From assembly GCA_022820995.1 (NCBI GenBank), contig JAJEEM010000065.1:1-46556 (forward strand): a stretch of 46,556 nucleotides of DNA. Reading direction: 5' to 3'. Below the pieces are notes generated by a model that saw only the letters and a program-made list of their open reading frames with translations, was not told the origin of the DNA and ran no database searches. Position 1 is the stretch's first letter. Each line of letters begins with the position of its first letter. This document shows, piece by piece, positions 15,978 through 23,362 of the stretch. A program made the position numbers and the translations under genes. The stretch is from Gemmatimonadota bacterium. GTDB taxonomy: Bacteria; Gemmatimonadota; Gemmatimonadetes; Palauibacterales; Palauibacteraceae.

Positions 15978-16006
15978 GGCGGGCGGGTCTCCTTGACCCG
16001 CCCGCC
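15978..16006 (+). terminator. Strong terminator hairpin after msrP
   Basis: A perfect 12-bp stem: GGCGGGCGGGTC (15978-15989), loop TCCTT, GACCCGCCCGCC (15995-16006), starting six bases after the msrP stop. It lacks a T-run but is the strongest hairpin in the window and separates msrP from the oxidase operon. Confidence 0.7.
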
Positions 16007-16026
16007 ATCCACGGCTAGAGTCCCGC

Positions 16027-16050
16027 CGTGCTCCGTGGAGGCGGAGCATG
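16027..16050 (+). promoter_or_regulatory. Second hairpin with GGAGG in its loop, upstream of ctaC
   Basis: A nine-pair stem: left arm 16027-16035, right arm 16042-16050, one G-U pair. The six-base loop TGGAGG (16036-16041) holds a Shine-Dalgarno-like GGAGG. It lies 42 bases before the ctaC start. It could be a regulatory leader element or a second terminator. Confidence 0.4.
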
Positions 16051-16092
16051 CCCTGAATCCGAGACTTTTCCGAAACACATATAGATAAGCCC

Positions 16093-17097
16093 TTGAGACG
16101 ACGCGCGATCGCAGCGCTCGTGCTATTTCTGGGGGTGCTGGTCAGCCAGGGTTGCGGAGGCGAATATCCGCAATCCACGCTGCACCCCAGTTCGGACTCC
16201 GCCGCGCTCATCGACCAGCTCTTCGACCAGATATTCTGGTGGGCGGTCGGCGTGTTCGTCGTGGTGGGGGGCATCCTCACCTACGTGTTCGTGCGTTTTC
16301 GGGAGCGCCCGGGCGACGGGCGGCCGAAGCAGGTCCACGGCCACCTTCTCCTCGAAGTCGGCTGGACGCTGGCCCCGGCGCTCATCCTCGTGGCCATCGC
16401 GATCCCGACCATCCGCGCGATCTTCATCATCGACCGGTCGACGCCGGATCCGGAAGCGCTCGTCATCGAGGTCATCGGCAAGCAGTGGTGGTGGGAATTC
16501 CGGTATCCGGAACTCGGCATCGTGACGGCGAACGAGGCACACGTCCCGCTGGGCCGTACCGTCGACCTGCGGCTCCGCTCCGCGGACGTCATGCACTCGT
16601 TCTGGGTTCCGCGTCTGGCCGGAAAGCGCGACCTCGTGCCGGGCATCGAAAACCAGCTCTGGTTCCGGCCGGATTCGGTCGGCGTGTTCCACGGACAGTG
16701 CGCGGAGTTCTGCGGCACGGCGCACGCCCTCATGGGGATGCGCCTGATCGTGGACGAACCCGAGGACTTCGAACGCTGGGCCCGGTTGAACGCGGAGCCG
16801 GCTTCGACGCCCGCGGACGCGGAGGCGCGGGCGGGGCAGGGCGTGTTCATGGCGAACGCCTGCGTGAGCTGTCACGCGGTGAGGGGGACGCCGGCGGAGG
16901 GGCAGTTCGGCCCCGACCTCACGCACTTCGGGAGCCGGCTCACGATCGCATCGGGCGTGCTCGAGAACACGCCGGAGAACCTCGCGCGCTGGCTCGATTC
17001 GACCCAGCACGTGAAACCCGGGAACCCGATGCCGGAGGTCGTACTGAGCGACGCGCAGATTCGGCAGCTCGTCGCCTATCTCGGCTCGCTCCGCTAG
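16093..17097 (+). CDS. ctaC: Cytochrome c oxidase subunit II with fused cytochrome c domain (caa3 type)
   Basis: A 334-residue subunit that carries the CuA centre and a covalent haem c. The start is TTG 16093, which gives an ideal lipoprotein signal: three arginines, a hydrophobic stretch, and Cys21. No Shine-Dalgarno sequence precedes it. Two membrane helices follow (about 45-68 and 88-113). CuA ligands are visible as His168 ('MHSFWVP'), Cys203, Cys207, His211 and Met214 in 'GQCAEFCGTAHALMGM'. The C-terminal cytochrome c domain has 'CVSCH' (257-261) and a Met ligand candidate in 'GNPMPEV'. The fused haem domain makes this a caa3-type oxidase. Four bases separate it from ctaD. Confidence 0.95.
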   Translation: MRRRAIAALVLFLGVLVSQGCGGEYPQSTLHPSSDSAALIDQLFDQIFWWAVGVFVVVGGILTYVFVRFRERPGDGRPKQVHGHLLLEVGWTLAPALILVAIAIPTIRAIFIIDRSTPDPEALVIEVIGKQWWWEFRYPELGIVTANEAHVPLGRTVDLRLRSADVMHSFWVPRLAGKRDLVPGIENQLWFRPDSVGVFHGQCAEFCGTAHALMGMRLIVDEPEDFERWARLNAEPASTPADAEARAGQGVFMANACVSCHAVRGTPAEGQFGPDLTHFGSRLTIASGVLENTPENLARWLDSTQHVKPGNPMPEVVLSDAQIRQLVAYLGSLR

Positions 17098-17101
17098 CGC
17101 C

Positions 17102-18940
17102 ATGGCCATGACCGACGCGCATCCCACCGGGATCCGGAGCTGGCTGACGACGGTCGACCACAAGCGGATCGCGATCATGTACTTCGTGGTCGGGTTCGCC
17201 TTCCTGCTCGTCGCGGGCTTCGAGGGACAGCTCATCCGGCTCCAGCTCGCCGCCCCCGGGCGCGACTTCCTCGATCCCGACCTGTACAACCAGTTGTTCA
17301 CGATGCACGGCACGACGATGGTCTTCTTCGCCGGCATGCCGCTCGTCGTCGCCTTCTTCAACTTCGTCGTGCCCCTGCAGATCGGGGCGCGCGACGTCGC
17401 CTTCCCGCGCCTGAACGCGTTCTCCTTCTGGGTCTTCCTCTTCGGCGGCCTCTTCCTGTACGCGAGCATCCCCCTCCGTGCGATGCCCGACGGAGGATGG
17501 TTCGCGTACATGCCGCTGACGAACCCCGAGTATTCGCCGGGTCCCGGCATCGACTTCTACGTCCTCTCGCTCCTGATTTCCGGCGTGGGGTCGATCGCCG
17601 GCGGGCTGAACTTCCTCGTCACGATCCTCAACATGAGGGCGCCGGGGATGACGTTCATGAGGATGCCGCTTTTCACCTGGATGGCGCTCATCGTCTCCGC
17701 GCTCATCCTGCTCGCCTTCCCGCCCTTCACGGTCGGCCTGATCTTCATGCTCTTCGACCGCAGCTTCGGGACGCACTTCTTCGACGCGGCGGCGGGCGCG
17801 GACCCCGTGCTCTGGCAGCACCTGTTCTGGGTCTTCGGCCACCCCGAGGTCTACATCCTCATCCTGCCGGCCTTCGGCATCGTCTCCGACGTGATCCCGA
17901 CGTACTCGCGGAAGATCCTGTTCGGGTATCCCGTCGTCGTCTTTTCGGGCGTCCTCATCGCCTTCCTCGGCTTCGGCGTCTGGGTCCACCACATGTTCTC
18001 GGTCGGACTCGGGCCGGTGGTGAACGCGGTCTTCGGCGGGGCGACGATGCTCATCGCGATTCCCACGGGGATCAAGATCTTCAACTGGATCGCGACGATG
18101 TGGGGGGGTCGTCTGCGCTTCCGAACGGCGATGCTCTACGCGGTCGGCCTCGTGGCGACGTTCACGATCGGCGGCCTGAGCGGCGTCATGCACAGTTCGC
18201 CGCCGGCGGACCTTCAGCAGACGGACACCTACTTCGTGGTGGCGCACTTCCACTACGTGCTCATCGGCGGCACCGTCTTCGGTCTCTTCTGCGGCTTCTA
18301 CTACTGGTTCCCGAAGGCGACGGGACGGATGCTGCACGAGGGCCTGGGGAAGGCCCATTTCTGGCTCACCTTCATCGCGCTGAACGTGACTTTCTTCCCG
18401 ATGCACTTCTCGGGGCTCCTCGGGATGCCGAGGCGGACGTACACCTACGCGGAGGGGCTCGGGCTCGACATCTTCAACCTCATCTCGACGATCGGGGCCT
18501 TCGTCTTCACGCTCTCCTTCGTGCCGCTGGTCTGGAATCTGTGGCGCACGTGGCGCCGCGGAGAGGCGGCCGGACACAACCCGTGGGACGCGTCGACGCT
18601 CGAATGGACGACGGCCTCGCCGCCGCCACACTACAACTTCGCGGAGATCCCGACGGTCGACCGGCGGGATCCGCTCTTGCATCCCTACATCGAACCGGAG
18701 TCGCGCGGCGAGGGGGATGAACCCGGGGGCGCCGTGCCGCGGCGGCAGCCGGACGAGCCGCCGGAGCCGGTGGTCATGCCGAATCCGTCGTACTGGCCGC
18801 TCGTACTCGCCGCCGGGATGCTCCTCATGACGATCGGCGCGCTCGGATCGCTCGGGCTCACGCTCTTCGGCCTGTTCGTGACGGCGGTGGGACTCTTCGC
18901 GTGGGCCTTCGAGCCCCCGTTCGGCGAGGAGGCGCACTGA
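17102..18940 (+). CDS. ctaD: Cytochrome c oxidase subunit I
   Basis: A 612-residue haem-copper oxidase core subunit. Low-spin haem a, haem a3 and CuB ligands are recognisable in 'FTMHGTTM', 'WVFGHPEVYI' (CuB His, with the His-Tyr cross-link Tyr and the proton-channel Glu), 'VWVHHMF' (two CuB His) and 'VVAHFHYVL' (haem a3 and haem a). About twelve membrane helices form the core. After about residue 495 a hydrophilic Pro/Glu-rich stretch leads to two more hydrophobic helices (about 562-600), an extension beyond the minimal subunit I. HPEVY assigns it to the A family. Its stop shares one base with the ctaE start. Confidence 0.96.
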   Translation: MAMTDAHPTGIRSWLTTVDHKRIAIMYFVVGFAFLLVAGFEGQLIRLQLAAPGRDFLDPDLYNQLFTMHGTTMVFFAGMPLVVAFFNFVVPLQIGARDVAFPRLNAFSFWVFLFGGLFLYASIPLRAMPDGGWFAYMPLTNPEYSPGPGIDFYVLSLLISGVGSIAGGLNFLVTILNMRAPGMTFMRMPLFTWMALIVSALILLAFPPFTVGLIFMLFDRSFGTHFFDAAAGADPVLWQHLFWVFGHPEVYILILPAFGIVSDVIPTYSRKILFGYPVVVFSGVLIAFLGFGVWVHHMFSVGLGPVVNAVFGGATMLIAIPTGIKIFNWIATMWGGRLRFRTAMLYAVGLVATFTIGGLSGVMHSSPPADLQQTDTYFVVAHFHYVLIGGTVFGLFCGFYYWFPKATGRMLHEGLGKAHFWLTFIALNVTFFPMHFSGLLGMPRRTYTYAEGLGLDIFNLISTIGAFVFTLSFVPLVWNLWRTWRRGEAAGHNPWDASTLEWTTASPPPHYNFAEIPTVDRRDPLLHPYIEPESRGEGDEPGGAVPRRQPDEPPEPVVMPNPSYWPLVLAAGMLLMTIGALGSLGLTLFGLFVTAVGLFAWAFEPPFGEEAH

Positions 18941-19509
18941 TGGAGGGGCCGACCTCGACGGGAATCCCGAACCGCAAGCTCGCGATGTGGACCTTCATCG
19001 GGTCGGAGTGCATGCTCTTCGGCACGCTGATCGCCACGTACATGATCTATCGCGGCCGGAACCTCGTGCCGCCCTATCCGCACGACCTCCTGAACATCCC
19101 GTTCATCACGGTCACGACCTTCGTGCTCCTGATGAGCAGCCTCATGATGGTGCTCGCGCTCGCGGCGGTGCAGAGGAACGATCTGCGGGCGACGAAGCTG
19201 TGGCTCGGCCTGACGGCCCTGTTCGGCCTGATCTTCCTCGGCGGCCAGTACTACGAGTTCAGCCACTTCGTGCACGAGGGACTGCCGCTGTCGAGGAACC
19301 TCTTCTCGTCGACCTTCTTCGTCCTCACGGGAACGCACGGCGCCCACGTTGCCGGAGGCGTGATCTGGCTGGGCACGCTCCTCGTGAGGACGGTGAACGG
19401 GAAGCTCGACGCCCGCCATGCGGAGACGGTGGAGATCGCCGGCCTCTACTGGCACTTCGTGGATGTCGTGTGGATTATCCTCTTCACCCTCATCTACCTG
19501 CTGGTGTGA
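18940..19509 (+). CDS. ctaE: Cytochrome c oxidase subunit III
   Basis: A 189-residue membrane protein with about five helices, consistent with the short bacterial subunit III. ATG 18940 overlaps the ctaD stop by one base (TGATG). Characteristic blocks are 'RKLAMWTFIGSECMLFG' at the start, 'QYYEFSHFVHEG' in the middle, 'FFVLTGTHGAHVAGGVIWL', and 'YWHFVDVVWIILFTLIYL' at the end. These carry the conserved Glu, His and Trp residues of the family. It supports stability and proton uptake of the oxidase. Confidence 0.94.
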   Translation: MEGPTSTGIPNRKLAMWTFIGSECMLFGTLIATYMIYRGRNLVPPYPHDLLNIPFITVTTFVLLMSSLMMVLALAAVQRNDLRATKLWLGLTALFGLIFLGGQYYEFSHFVHEGLPLSRNLFSSTFFVLTGTHGAHVAGGVIWLGTLLVRTVNGKLDARHAETVEIAGLYWHFVDVVWIILFTLIYLLV

Positions 19510-19516
19510 GGCACAC

Positions 19517-19813
19517 GTGAGCAGCCATTCCGCCGGATCGCACCCGAGCACGCGCCTCTACGTCGCCGTCGCGGTGATCCTCGCCGCGCTGACGGCGCTC
19601 GAGGTGATGGTGTTCTACATCGAAGCGCTGGCGCCGGTGCTCATTCCGATCCTGCTCGTGATGATGGCGGCGAAATTCGCGCTCGTCGCGATGTTCTTCA
19701 TGCACTTGAAGTCGGACGGCCCGGTCCTCACCGCGATCTTCGCCTGGGGGGTCTTCATCGCCACCGCCATCGTGGTCGGATTGATGGCGATCTTCGGCAA
19801 GTTCGGCGCCTGA
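19517..19813 (+). CDS. ctaF: Cytochrome c oxidase subunit IV (CtaF-type small subunit)
   Basis: A 98-residue protein starting at GTG 19517, preceded by GTGAGG. It has three membrane helices (about residues 13-33, 40-60 and 70-95) with 'AAKFALVAMFFMHLKSDGP', the usual signature of bacterial subunit IV of caa3 oxidases. It is the last gene of the oxidase operon; its stop lies only ten bases from the convergent DUF4159 gene. No CtaA, CtaB, CtaG or SCO assembly factor is encoded nearby. Confidence 0.88.
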   Translation: MSSHSAGSHPSTRLYVAVAVILAALTALEVMVFYIEALAPVLIPILLVMMAAKFALVAMFFMHLKSDGPVLTAIFAWGVFIATAIVVGLMAIFGKFGA

Positions 19814-19823
19814 TTTCGGGCCG

Positions 19824-20627
19824 TCAGCGGGCCGGGGTCGCGGCGAGCGCGTAGAGGAAGAGGTTCACGCCCATTCTGATCGCGGACTCCCGCACCTCGG
19901 GCGCGTCCCCGTGCACGCCCTCGTCCTCCCAGCCGTCCCCCAGGTCGGATTCGAAGCTGTAGTAGACGGCGAGGCGGCCATCCATGAAGATACCGAACCC
20001 CTGCGCGGGATTCCCGTCGTGCTCGTGAATCTTGGGCAGGCCGTCCGGCATCTCGTAGAAGATCCGGTAGATGCTGTGCCCGAGCGGCACTTCGGCGAGG
20101 GGCAGGTCCGGAAAGAGGCGGGCGATCTCCCGGCGAAAAGACTCGTCCAGACCGTAGTTGTCGTCCACGTGCAGGAAGCCGCCCCCGTACAGGTAGGCGC
20201 GCAGGCGCTCGATCTCGAGCGCGGTGAAGGACATGTTCCCGTGTCCCGTCGCATACAGGTACGGGTGGTCGGCGAGGTCGGGATCCGCGGCCCCCACCTC
20301 GGCGGGTCGGTCGGCGACCGGAATCCCCGTCCGGGACCGGATCTGCTCGAGAAGGTTGTCGAGGCTCGATGGATTCGCGTACCAGTCGCCCCCGCCGTCG
20401 TAGCGCAGGCGTGCGATCGTCGGCGCCTCCGTCCCGCGCGCCCCGCCCGGCGGCTGGCCGGCGAGGCTCGGACAGGACCCGAGCGCGGCGAGCGCGGCGG
20501 CGGCGACCGTGACGAATCCGATCACCATCTGCGGCGTGCGGTCGCCCCGCCGCTGCGTGGCGCGGCAATGCGGACAGGTCCGCGTTGCGTCCGGCACGCT
20601 GCACCGGCAGCGCCGGCAGGGCTTCAC
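19824..20627 (-). CDS. Zinc-ribbon, membrane-anchored DUF4159 protein
   Basis: The only minus-strand gene. The preferred start is GTG at 20627 (behind GAGG) giving 267 residues; starts at 20714 and 20828 would add unlikely Arg-rich sequence. The N-terminus is a small zinc ribbon ('CRRC' at 4-7 and 'CPHC' at 18-21). A membrane helix follows (about 32-56). The rest is a DUF4159 domain: 'HPYLYATGHGNMSFTALEIE', 'AYLYGGGFLHVDDNYGLDE', 'VPLGHSIYRIFYEMPDGLPK' and 'YYSFESDLGDGWED'. DUF4159 is predicted to adopt an amidotransferase-like fold and is common beside MoxR/DUF58 genes in Planctomycetota and Gemmatimonadota; function unknown. The ribbon would face the cytoplasm and the domain the periplasm. 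Confidence 0.75.
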   Translation of the reverse strand: MKPCRRCRCSVPDATRTCPHCRATQRRGDRTPQMVIGFVTVAAAALAALGSCPSLAGQPPGGARGTEAPTIARLRYDGGGDWYANPSSLDNLLEQIRSRTGIPVADRPAEVGAADPDLADHPYLYATGHGNMSFTALEIERLRAYLYGGGFLHVDDNYGLDESFRREIARLFPDLPLAEVPLGHSIYRIFYEMPDGLPKIHEHDGNPAQGFGIFMDGRLAVYYSFESDLGDGWEDEGVHGDAPEVRESAIRMGVNLFLYALAATPAR

Positions 20628-20841
20628 GCGAACGCCTCGGCCACGGCGCGACGGACGAAGGTTGGAGCCGGACGGACTGCTTGACGTGGGTTCATCGTGG
20701 CGCCTCGGTCGCATGGCGCGGCACTTCGGCCGCGCGGAGTTCCGCCCGTAGGTTATCGGTTCGCGCGCCCCGTGGCGAAGGCTTAGGATGTGCCGCGCGA
20801 CGGGCCGCTTTCCGGCCTGCCGGACCACGAGGACCTGGACG
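20628..20841. other. Divergent intergenic region between DUF4159 and E1-alpha genes
   Basis: This 214-base region must hold promoters for both directions. On the plus strand TAGGAT (20784-20789) and GGTTAT (20751-20756) could be -10 boxes, but neither has a convincing -35. TTGACG (20681-20686) has no good partner. GAGGA at 20829-20833 is the ribosome site of the E1-alpha gene. Confidence 0.4.
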
Positions 20842-21981
20842 ATGCGTCGATACTCGGCCTACGACCCCCCTGAGTACGTTTCCTGGCAGCCGGACCCCGA
20901 ACTCCTGGAGGAGTACAGGTCGCGCATCCGGGCGGACGCCGCGCGAGAGCGGGAAATCGCCGCGCTGCCTCCGGAGGCGTACATCGCCCTGTATCGGGGA
21001 CTCCTCCGCTTCCGCCTCAGCGACATCGCCCTCACGAGGTGGGTGAAGCAGGGCGTGATCTCGAAGGCGTGGCTCGCGACCGGGGAGGAAGCCGTGACCG
21101 TGGGGGCGGTGAATGCGCTCGAACGCCGCGGTTCCGACGGGGACATCGTGGGTCCCATGATCCGCAACCAGGGCGCGAACCACGAGATGGGCATGCCGAT
21201 GGCGGAGGTGTTCCGGACCTACCTCGGGACGGCGGACGCCCCCGCGGAGGGACGGGACCTGCACCTGGGGGACCTGCGCTACGGCGTGTGTCCGCCGATC
21301 AGCATGGTCTCCACGCTGTCGACGGTCATGAACGGGTTTGCCCTCGCTTTCCGGATTCGCGGCGAGTCCCGGGTGGCGCTGACCTGGGTCGGGGACGGCG
21401 CGACGAAACACGGCGAGGCGCACGAGGCGTTCGCCTTCGCGGCGGCGCTCGGGCTGCCGATCGTCTTCGTCATTCAGAACAACCAGGTGGCGCTCGGGAC
21501 GCGGCTGGACCAGCACCACGTGCCGCCCGACTTCTCGGACTGGGGCGCGGCGTACGGGATCCCCTCGGAATCGGTGGACGGGAACCACGTGCTCGAGGTC
21601 TATGCGGCCACCCGGGTGGCCGCCGAGCGCTGCCGGCGGGGAGAGGGTCCGCAACTCATCGAGGCGTGCACCTTCCGCATGGGAGGGCACGCGACGCACG
21701 ACGTGCGCGAGGCCCGGGCCACGTTTTCGCGCGAGTTGTTCCGACACTGGGGGCGACGGGACCCGATCGGGCTCTACGAAGAGTACCTGGCGGGGATCGA
21801 CCTCGGAGTCGCCGGGGCCGGCAATCTGCGGGACCGGAACCTCCGGAAGCTCGCACGGGTGGAGCGGGAGGTGGAGGCGGAGATCGAGCAGGCCGCAAGC
21901 GAGGCTCTGGCGAGCCGCGAGGGGGCCGCGCCCCGCGGCGAAACCGTGACGCGCGGCGTGTACGGCGGGGTGCCGGCATGA
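20842..21981 (+). CDS. Thiamine-diphosphate-dependent 2-oxoacid dehydrogenase E1 component, alpha subunit
   Basis: A 379-residue E1-alpha subunit. ATG 20842 has GAGGA eight bases upstream and gives the family-like start 'MRRYSAYDPPEY'. An upstream in-frame ATG at 20788 would add 18 residues. The thiamine diphosphate motif is 'GDGATKHGE' (184-192) ending in 'NN' (213-214). The conserved 'GEEAVTVGAVNAL', 'GPMIRNQGANHEMGMP' and 'FRMGGHATHD' blocks are present. Substrate could be pyruvate or branched-chain 2-oxoacids; the sequence does not decide. The usual beta subunit, E2 and E3 genes are not adjacent. It overlaps the next small gene by four bases. Confidence 0.88.
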   Translation: MRRYSAYDPPEYVSWQPDPELLEEYRSRIRADAAREREIAALPPEAYIALYRGLLRFRLSDIALTRWVKQGVISKAWLATGEEAVTVGAVNALERRGSDGDIVGPMIRNQGANHEMGMPMAEVFRTYLGTADAPAEGRDLHLGDLRYGVCPPISMVSTLSTVMNGFALAFRIRGESRVALTWVGDGATKHGEAHEAFAFAAALGLPIVFVIQNNQVALGTRLDQHHVPPDFSDWGAAYGIPSESVDGNHVLEVYAATRVAAERCRRGEGPQLIEACTFRMGGHATHDVREARATFSRELFRHWGRRDPIGLYEEYLAGIDLGVAGAGNLRDRNLRKLARVEREVEAEIEQAASEALASREGAAPRGETVTRGVYGGVPA

Positions 21982-22436
21982 CGGGCGAAGGCGCCCGCCC
22001 GCGGCGGCCGGGCCTGATCGATGGCGCGTCGTGGACGCTGTACGAGGTCGCCCGGGCGCCGTCCGGCCTCGGTCTCGGCTACTTCGTCTGCGACGGCCCG
22101 GAGATGGCGGACCGACGGACGGCGCTCCCCGCCGGCCGGGCGCTCGACGATCTCGATGACGAAGCCTTCCGCGCGTTGTGGGAGGCGGGACGACCGCTCA
22201 CGCGGACCGAGCGCCGGGTCGTCGATGGCGGCGGAGCGATCTGGCTTGCCCAGAGCACGGGGCCGGTCTGGGCGGAGGGGGGGAGCGCGGCGGGTACCGT
22301 GGGGCTCCGCCTGCGCTGCATCAGCGCGCACCGCCCCGTAGTGGAGTTGAACGGCGCCTCGCTCTCCGGGATGTCCGATGCCGAACTGATCGCGCGCGTG
22401 GGCGCGCCCGAAGGAGTCGCGCCATCCTCCGACTGA
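21978..22436 (+). CDS. Small conserved-looking protein of unknown function
   Basis: A 152-residue protein that I do not recognise. The ATG overlaps the E1-alpha stop by four bases and its end overlaps rnz, so it is embedded in the operon. It has no signal peptide or membrane helix. Visible blocks are 'DGASWTLYEVARAPSGLGLG', 'YFVCDGPEMADRRTALPAGR', an acidic helix ('LDDLDDEAFRALWEAGR'), and a beta-rich middle ('GGGAIWLAQSTGPVW', 'VGLRLRCISAH'). Codon usage matches its neighbours and the coupling to both sides supports a real gene. No function is proposed. Confidence 0.7.
   Translation: MTGEGARPRRPGLIDGASWTLYEVARAPSGLGLGYFVCDGPEMADRRTALPAGRALDDLDDEAFRALWEAGRPLTRTERRVVDGGGAIWLAQSTGPVWAEGGSAAGTVGLRLRCISAHRPVVELNGASLSGMSDAELIARVGAPEGVAPSSD
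22411..22426 (+). promoter_or_regulatory. Shine-Dalgarno AAGGAG pointing to an ATC start of rnz
   Basis: AAGGAG (22411-22416) sits seven bases before ATC 22424. No ATG, GTG or TTG exists in the rnz frame near this position. A CTG at 22433 would be 16 bases from the ribosome site, too far. Confidence 0.55.
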
Positions 22437-23362
22437 CGTTTCTCGGAACGGCTTCCTCGCGGCCGACGGTGTCGCGGAACGTTTCGTCGCTTGCCCTGAA
22501 GCGCGAGGGGCGGCTGTTCCTCCTCGATTGCGGCGAGGGGACGCAACGGCAGATGATGCGGTACGGGGTGGGCTTCTCCCTCGACGACATCCTCATCACC
22601 CACCTTCACTCCGACCATTATCTGGGGCTCGCGGGCCTGCTCCGCACGATGAGCCTGCAGGGGCGCCACGAGCGGCTCCGGATCTGGGCGCCATACGGCA
22701 CGGGCGAGACGCTCCGCGCGCTTCGGGACCTGGGAGGGGATCGCCTGGCGTTCGACGCGAGGGTGCACGAACTCCGGGCGGGCGATGCGGTCGAAGGGGA
22801 GGGGTTTCGGGTGGAGGCGTTCGTGACCGAGCATACGCGGCGCTCGCTCGGATACGCCCTCATCGAGGATGCCCGTCCCGGAAGGTTCGATGTGGCGGCC
22901 GCCCGCGGGTTGGGCGTCCCCGAAGGTCCGCTCTTCGGCCGTCTCCATCGGGGGGAGAGCGTGGATCTGGAGGACGGCCGGCGCGTCCACCCCGCGGATC
23001 TCGTGGGCCCGGCGCGGCCGGGCAGGAAGGTCGTGTATACGGGGGACACGCGTCCCTCTCCCGAAACCGTCCGGATCTCGCGCCACGCCGACGTCCTCGT
23101 GCACGAGGCGACGTTCACGGAGGAGGAACGGGGTCGGGCGCGGGAGACCGGCCACTCCACCGCGGCCGATGCGGCCCGGGTCGCGCGCGAGGCGGGCGTG
23201 CGGCGGCTCGTCCTGACGCACATCAGCGCCCGCTACGCCGAGCGGCCGGCACAACTGCTCGAGGAAGCGCGCGCCGTCTTCCCCCGGGCGGAGCTCGCGC
23301 GCGACGGCTGGTCCACCGACGTCCCTTTCGATGACGCGGACCCCGGAGATCCGGACCCTTGA
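22424..23362 (+). CDS. rnz: Ribonuclease Z (short form)
   Basis: A 312-residue metallo-beta-lactamase-fold endonuclease that trims tRNA 3' ends. Homology begins exactly at 'LRLTFLGTASSRPTVSRNVSSL', immediately after ATC 22424, which is therefore the likely non-standard start. The metal-binding motif is 'THLHSDHYLG' (His60, His62, Asp64, His65). Others are 'DCGEGTQRQM', 'FVTEHTRRSLGY', 'VYTGDTRPS', and the late 'HEATFTEEERGRARETGHST' and 'LTHISARY' blocks. Length is normal for the short bacterial form. It overlaps the small unknown gene by 13 bases and aroA-cmk by four. Alternative explanations for the start are CTG 22433 or a base-calling error in ATG. Confidence 0.92.
   Translation: MLRLTFLGTASSRPTVSRNVSSLALKREGRLFLLDCGEGTQRQMMRYGVGFSLDDILITHLHSDHYLGLAGLLRTMSLQGRHERLRIWAPYGTGETLRALRDLGGDRLAFDARVHELRAGDAVEGEGFRVEAFVTEHTRRSLGYALIEDARPGRFDVAAARGLGVPEGPLFGRLHRGESVDLEDGRRVHPADLVGPARPGRKVVYTGDTRPSPETVRISRHADVLVHEATFTEEERGRARETGHSTAADAARVAREAGVRRLVLTHISARYAERPAQLLEEARAVFPRAELARDGWSTDVPFDDADPGDPDP

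Noticed and set aside
20788..20841. Upstream ATG 20788 as start of the E1-alpha gene
   Set aside because: It adds Cys/Arg-rich sequence without family resemblance, whereas ATG 20842 has GAGGA at a good distance and the expected N-terminus.
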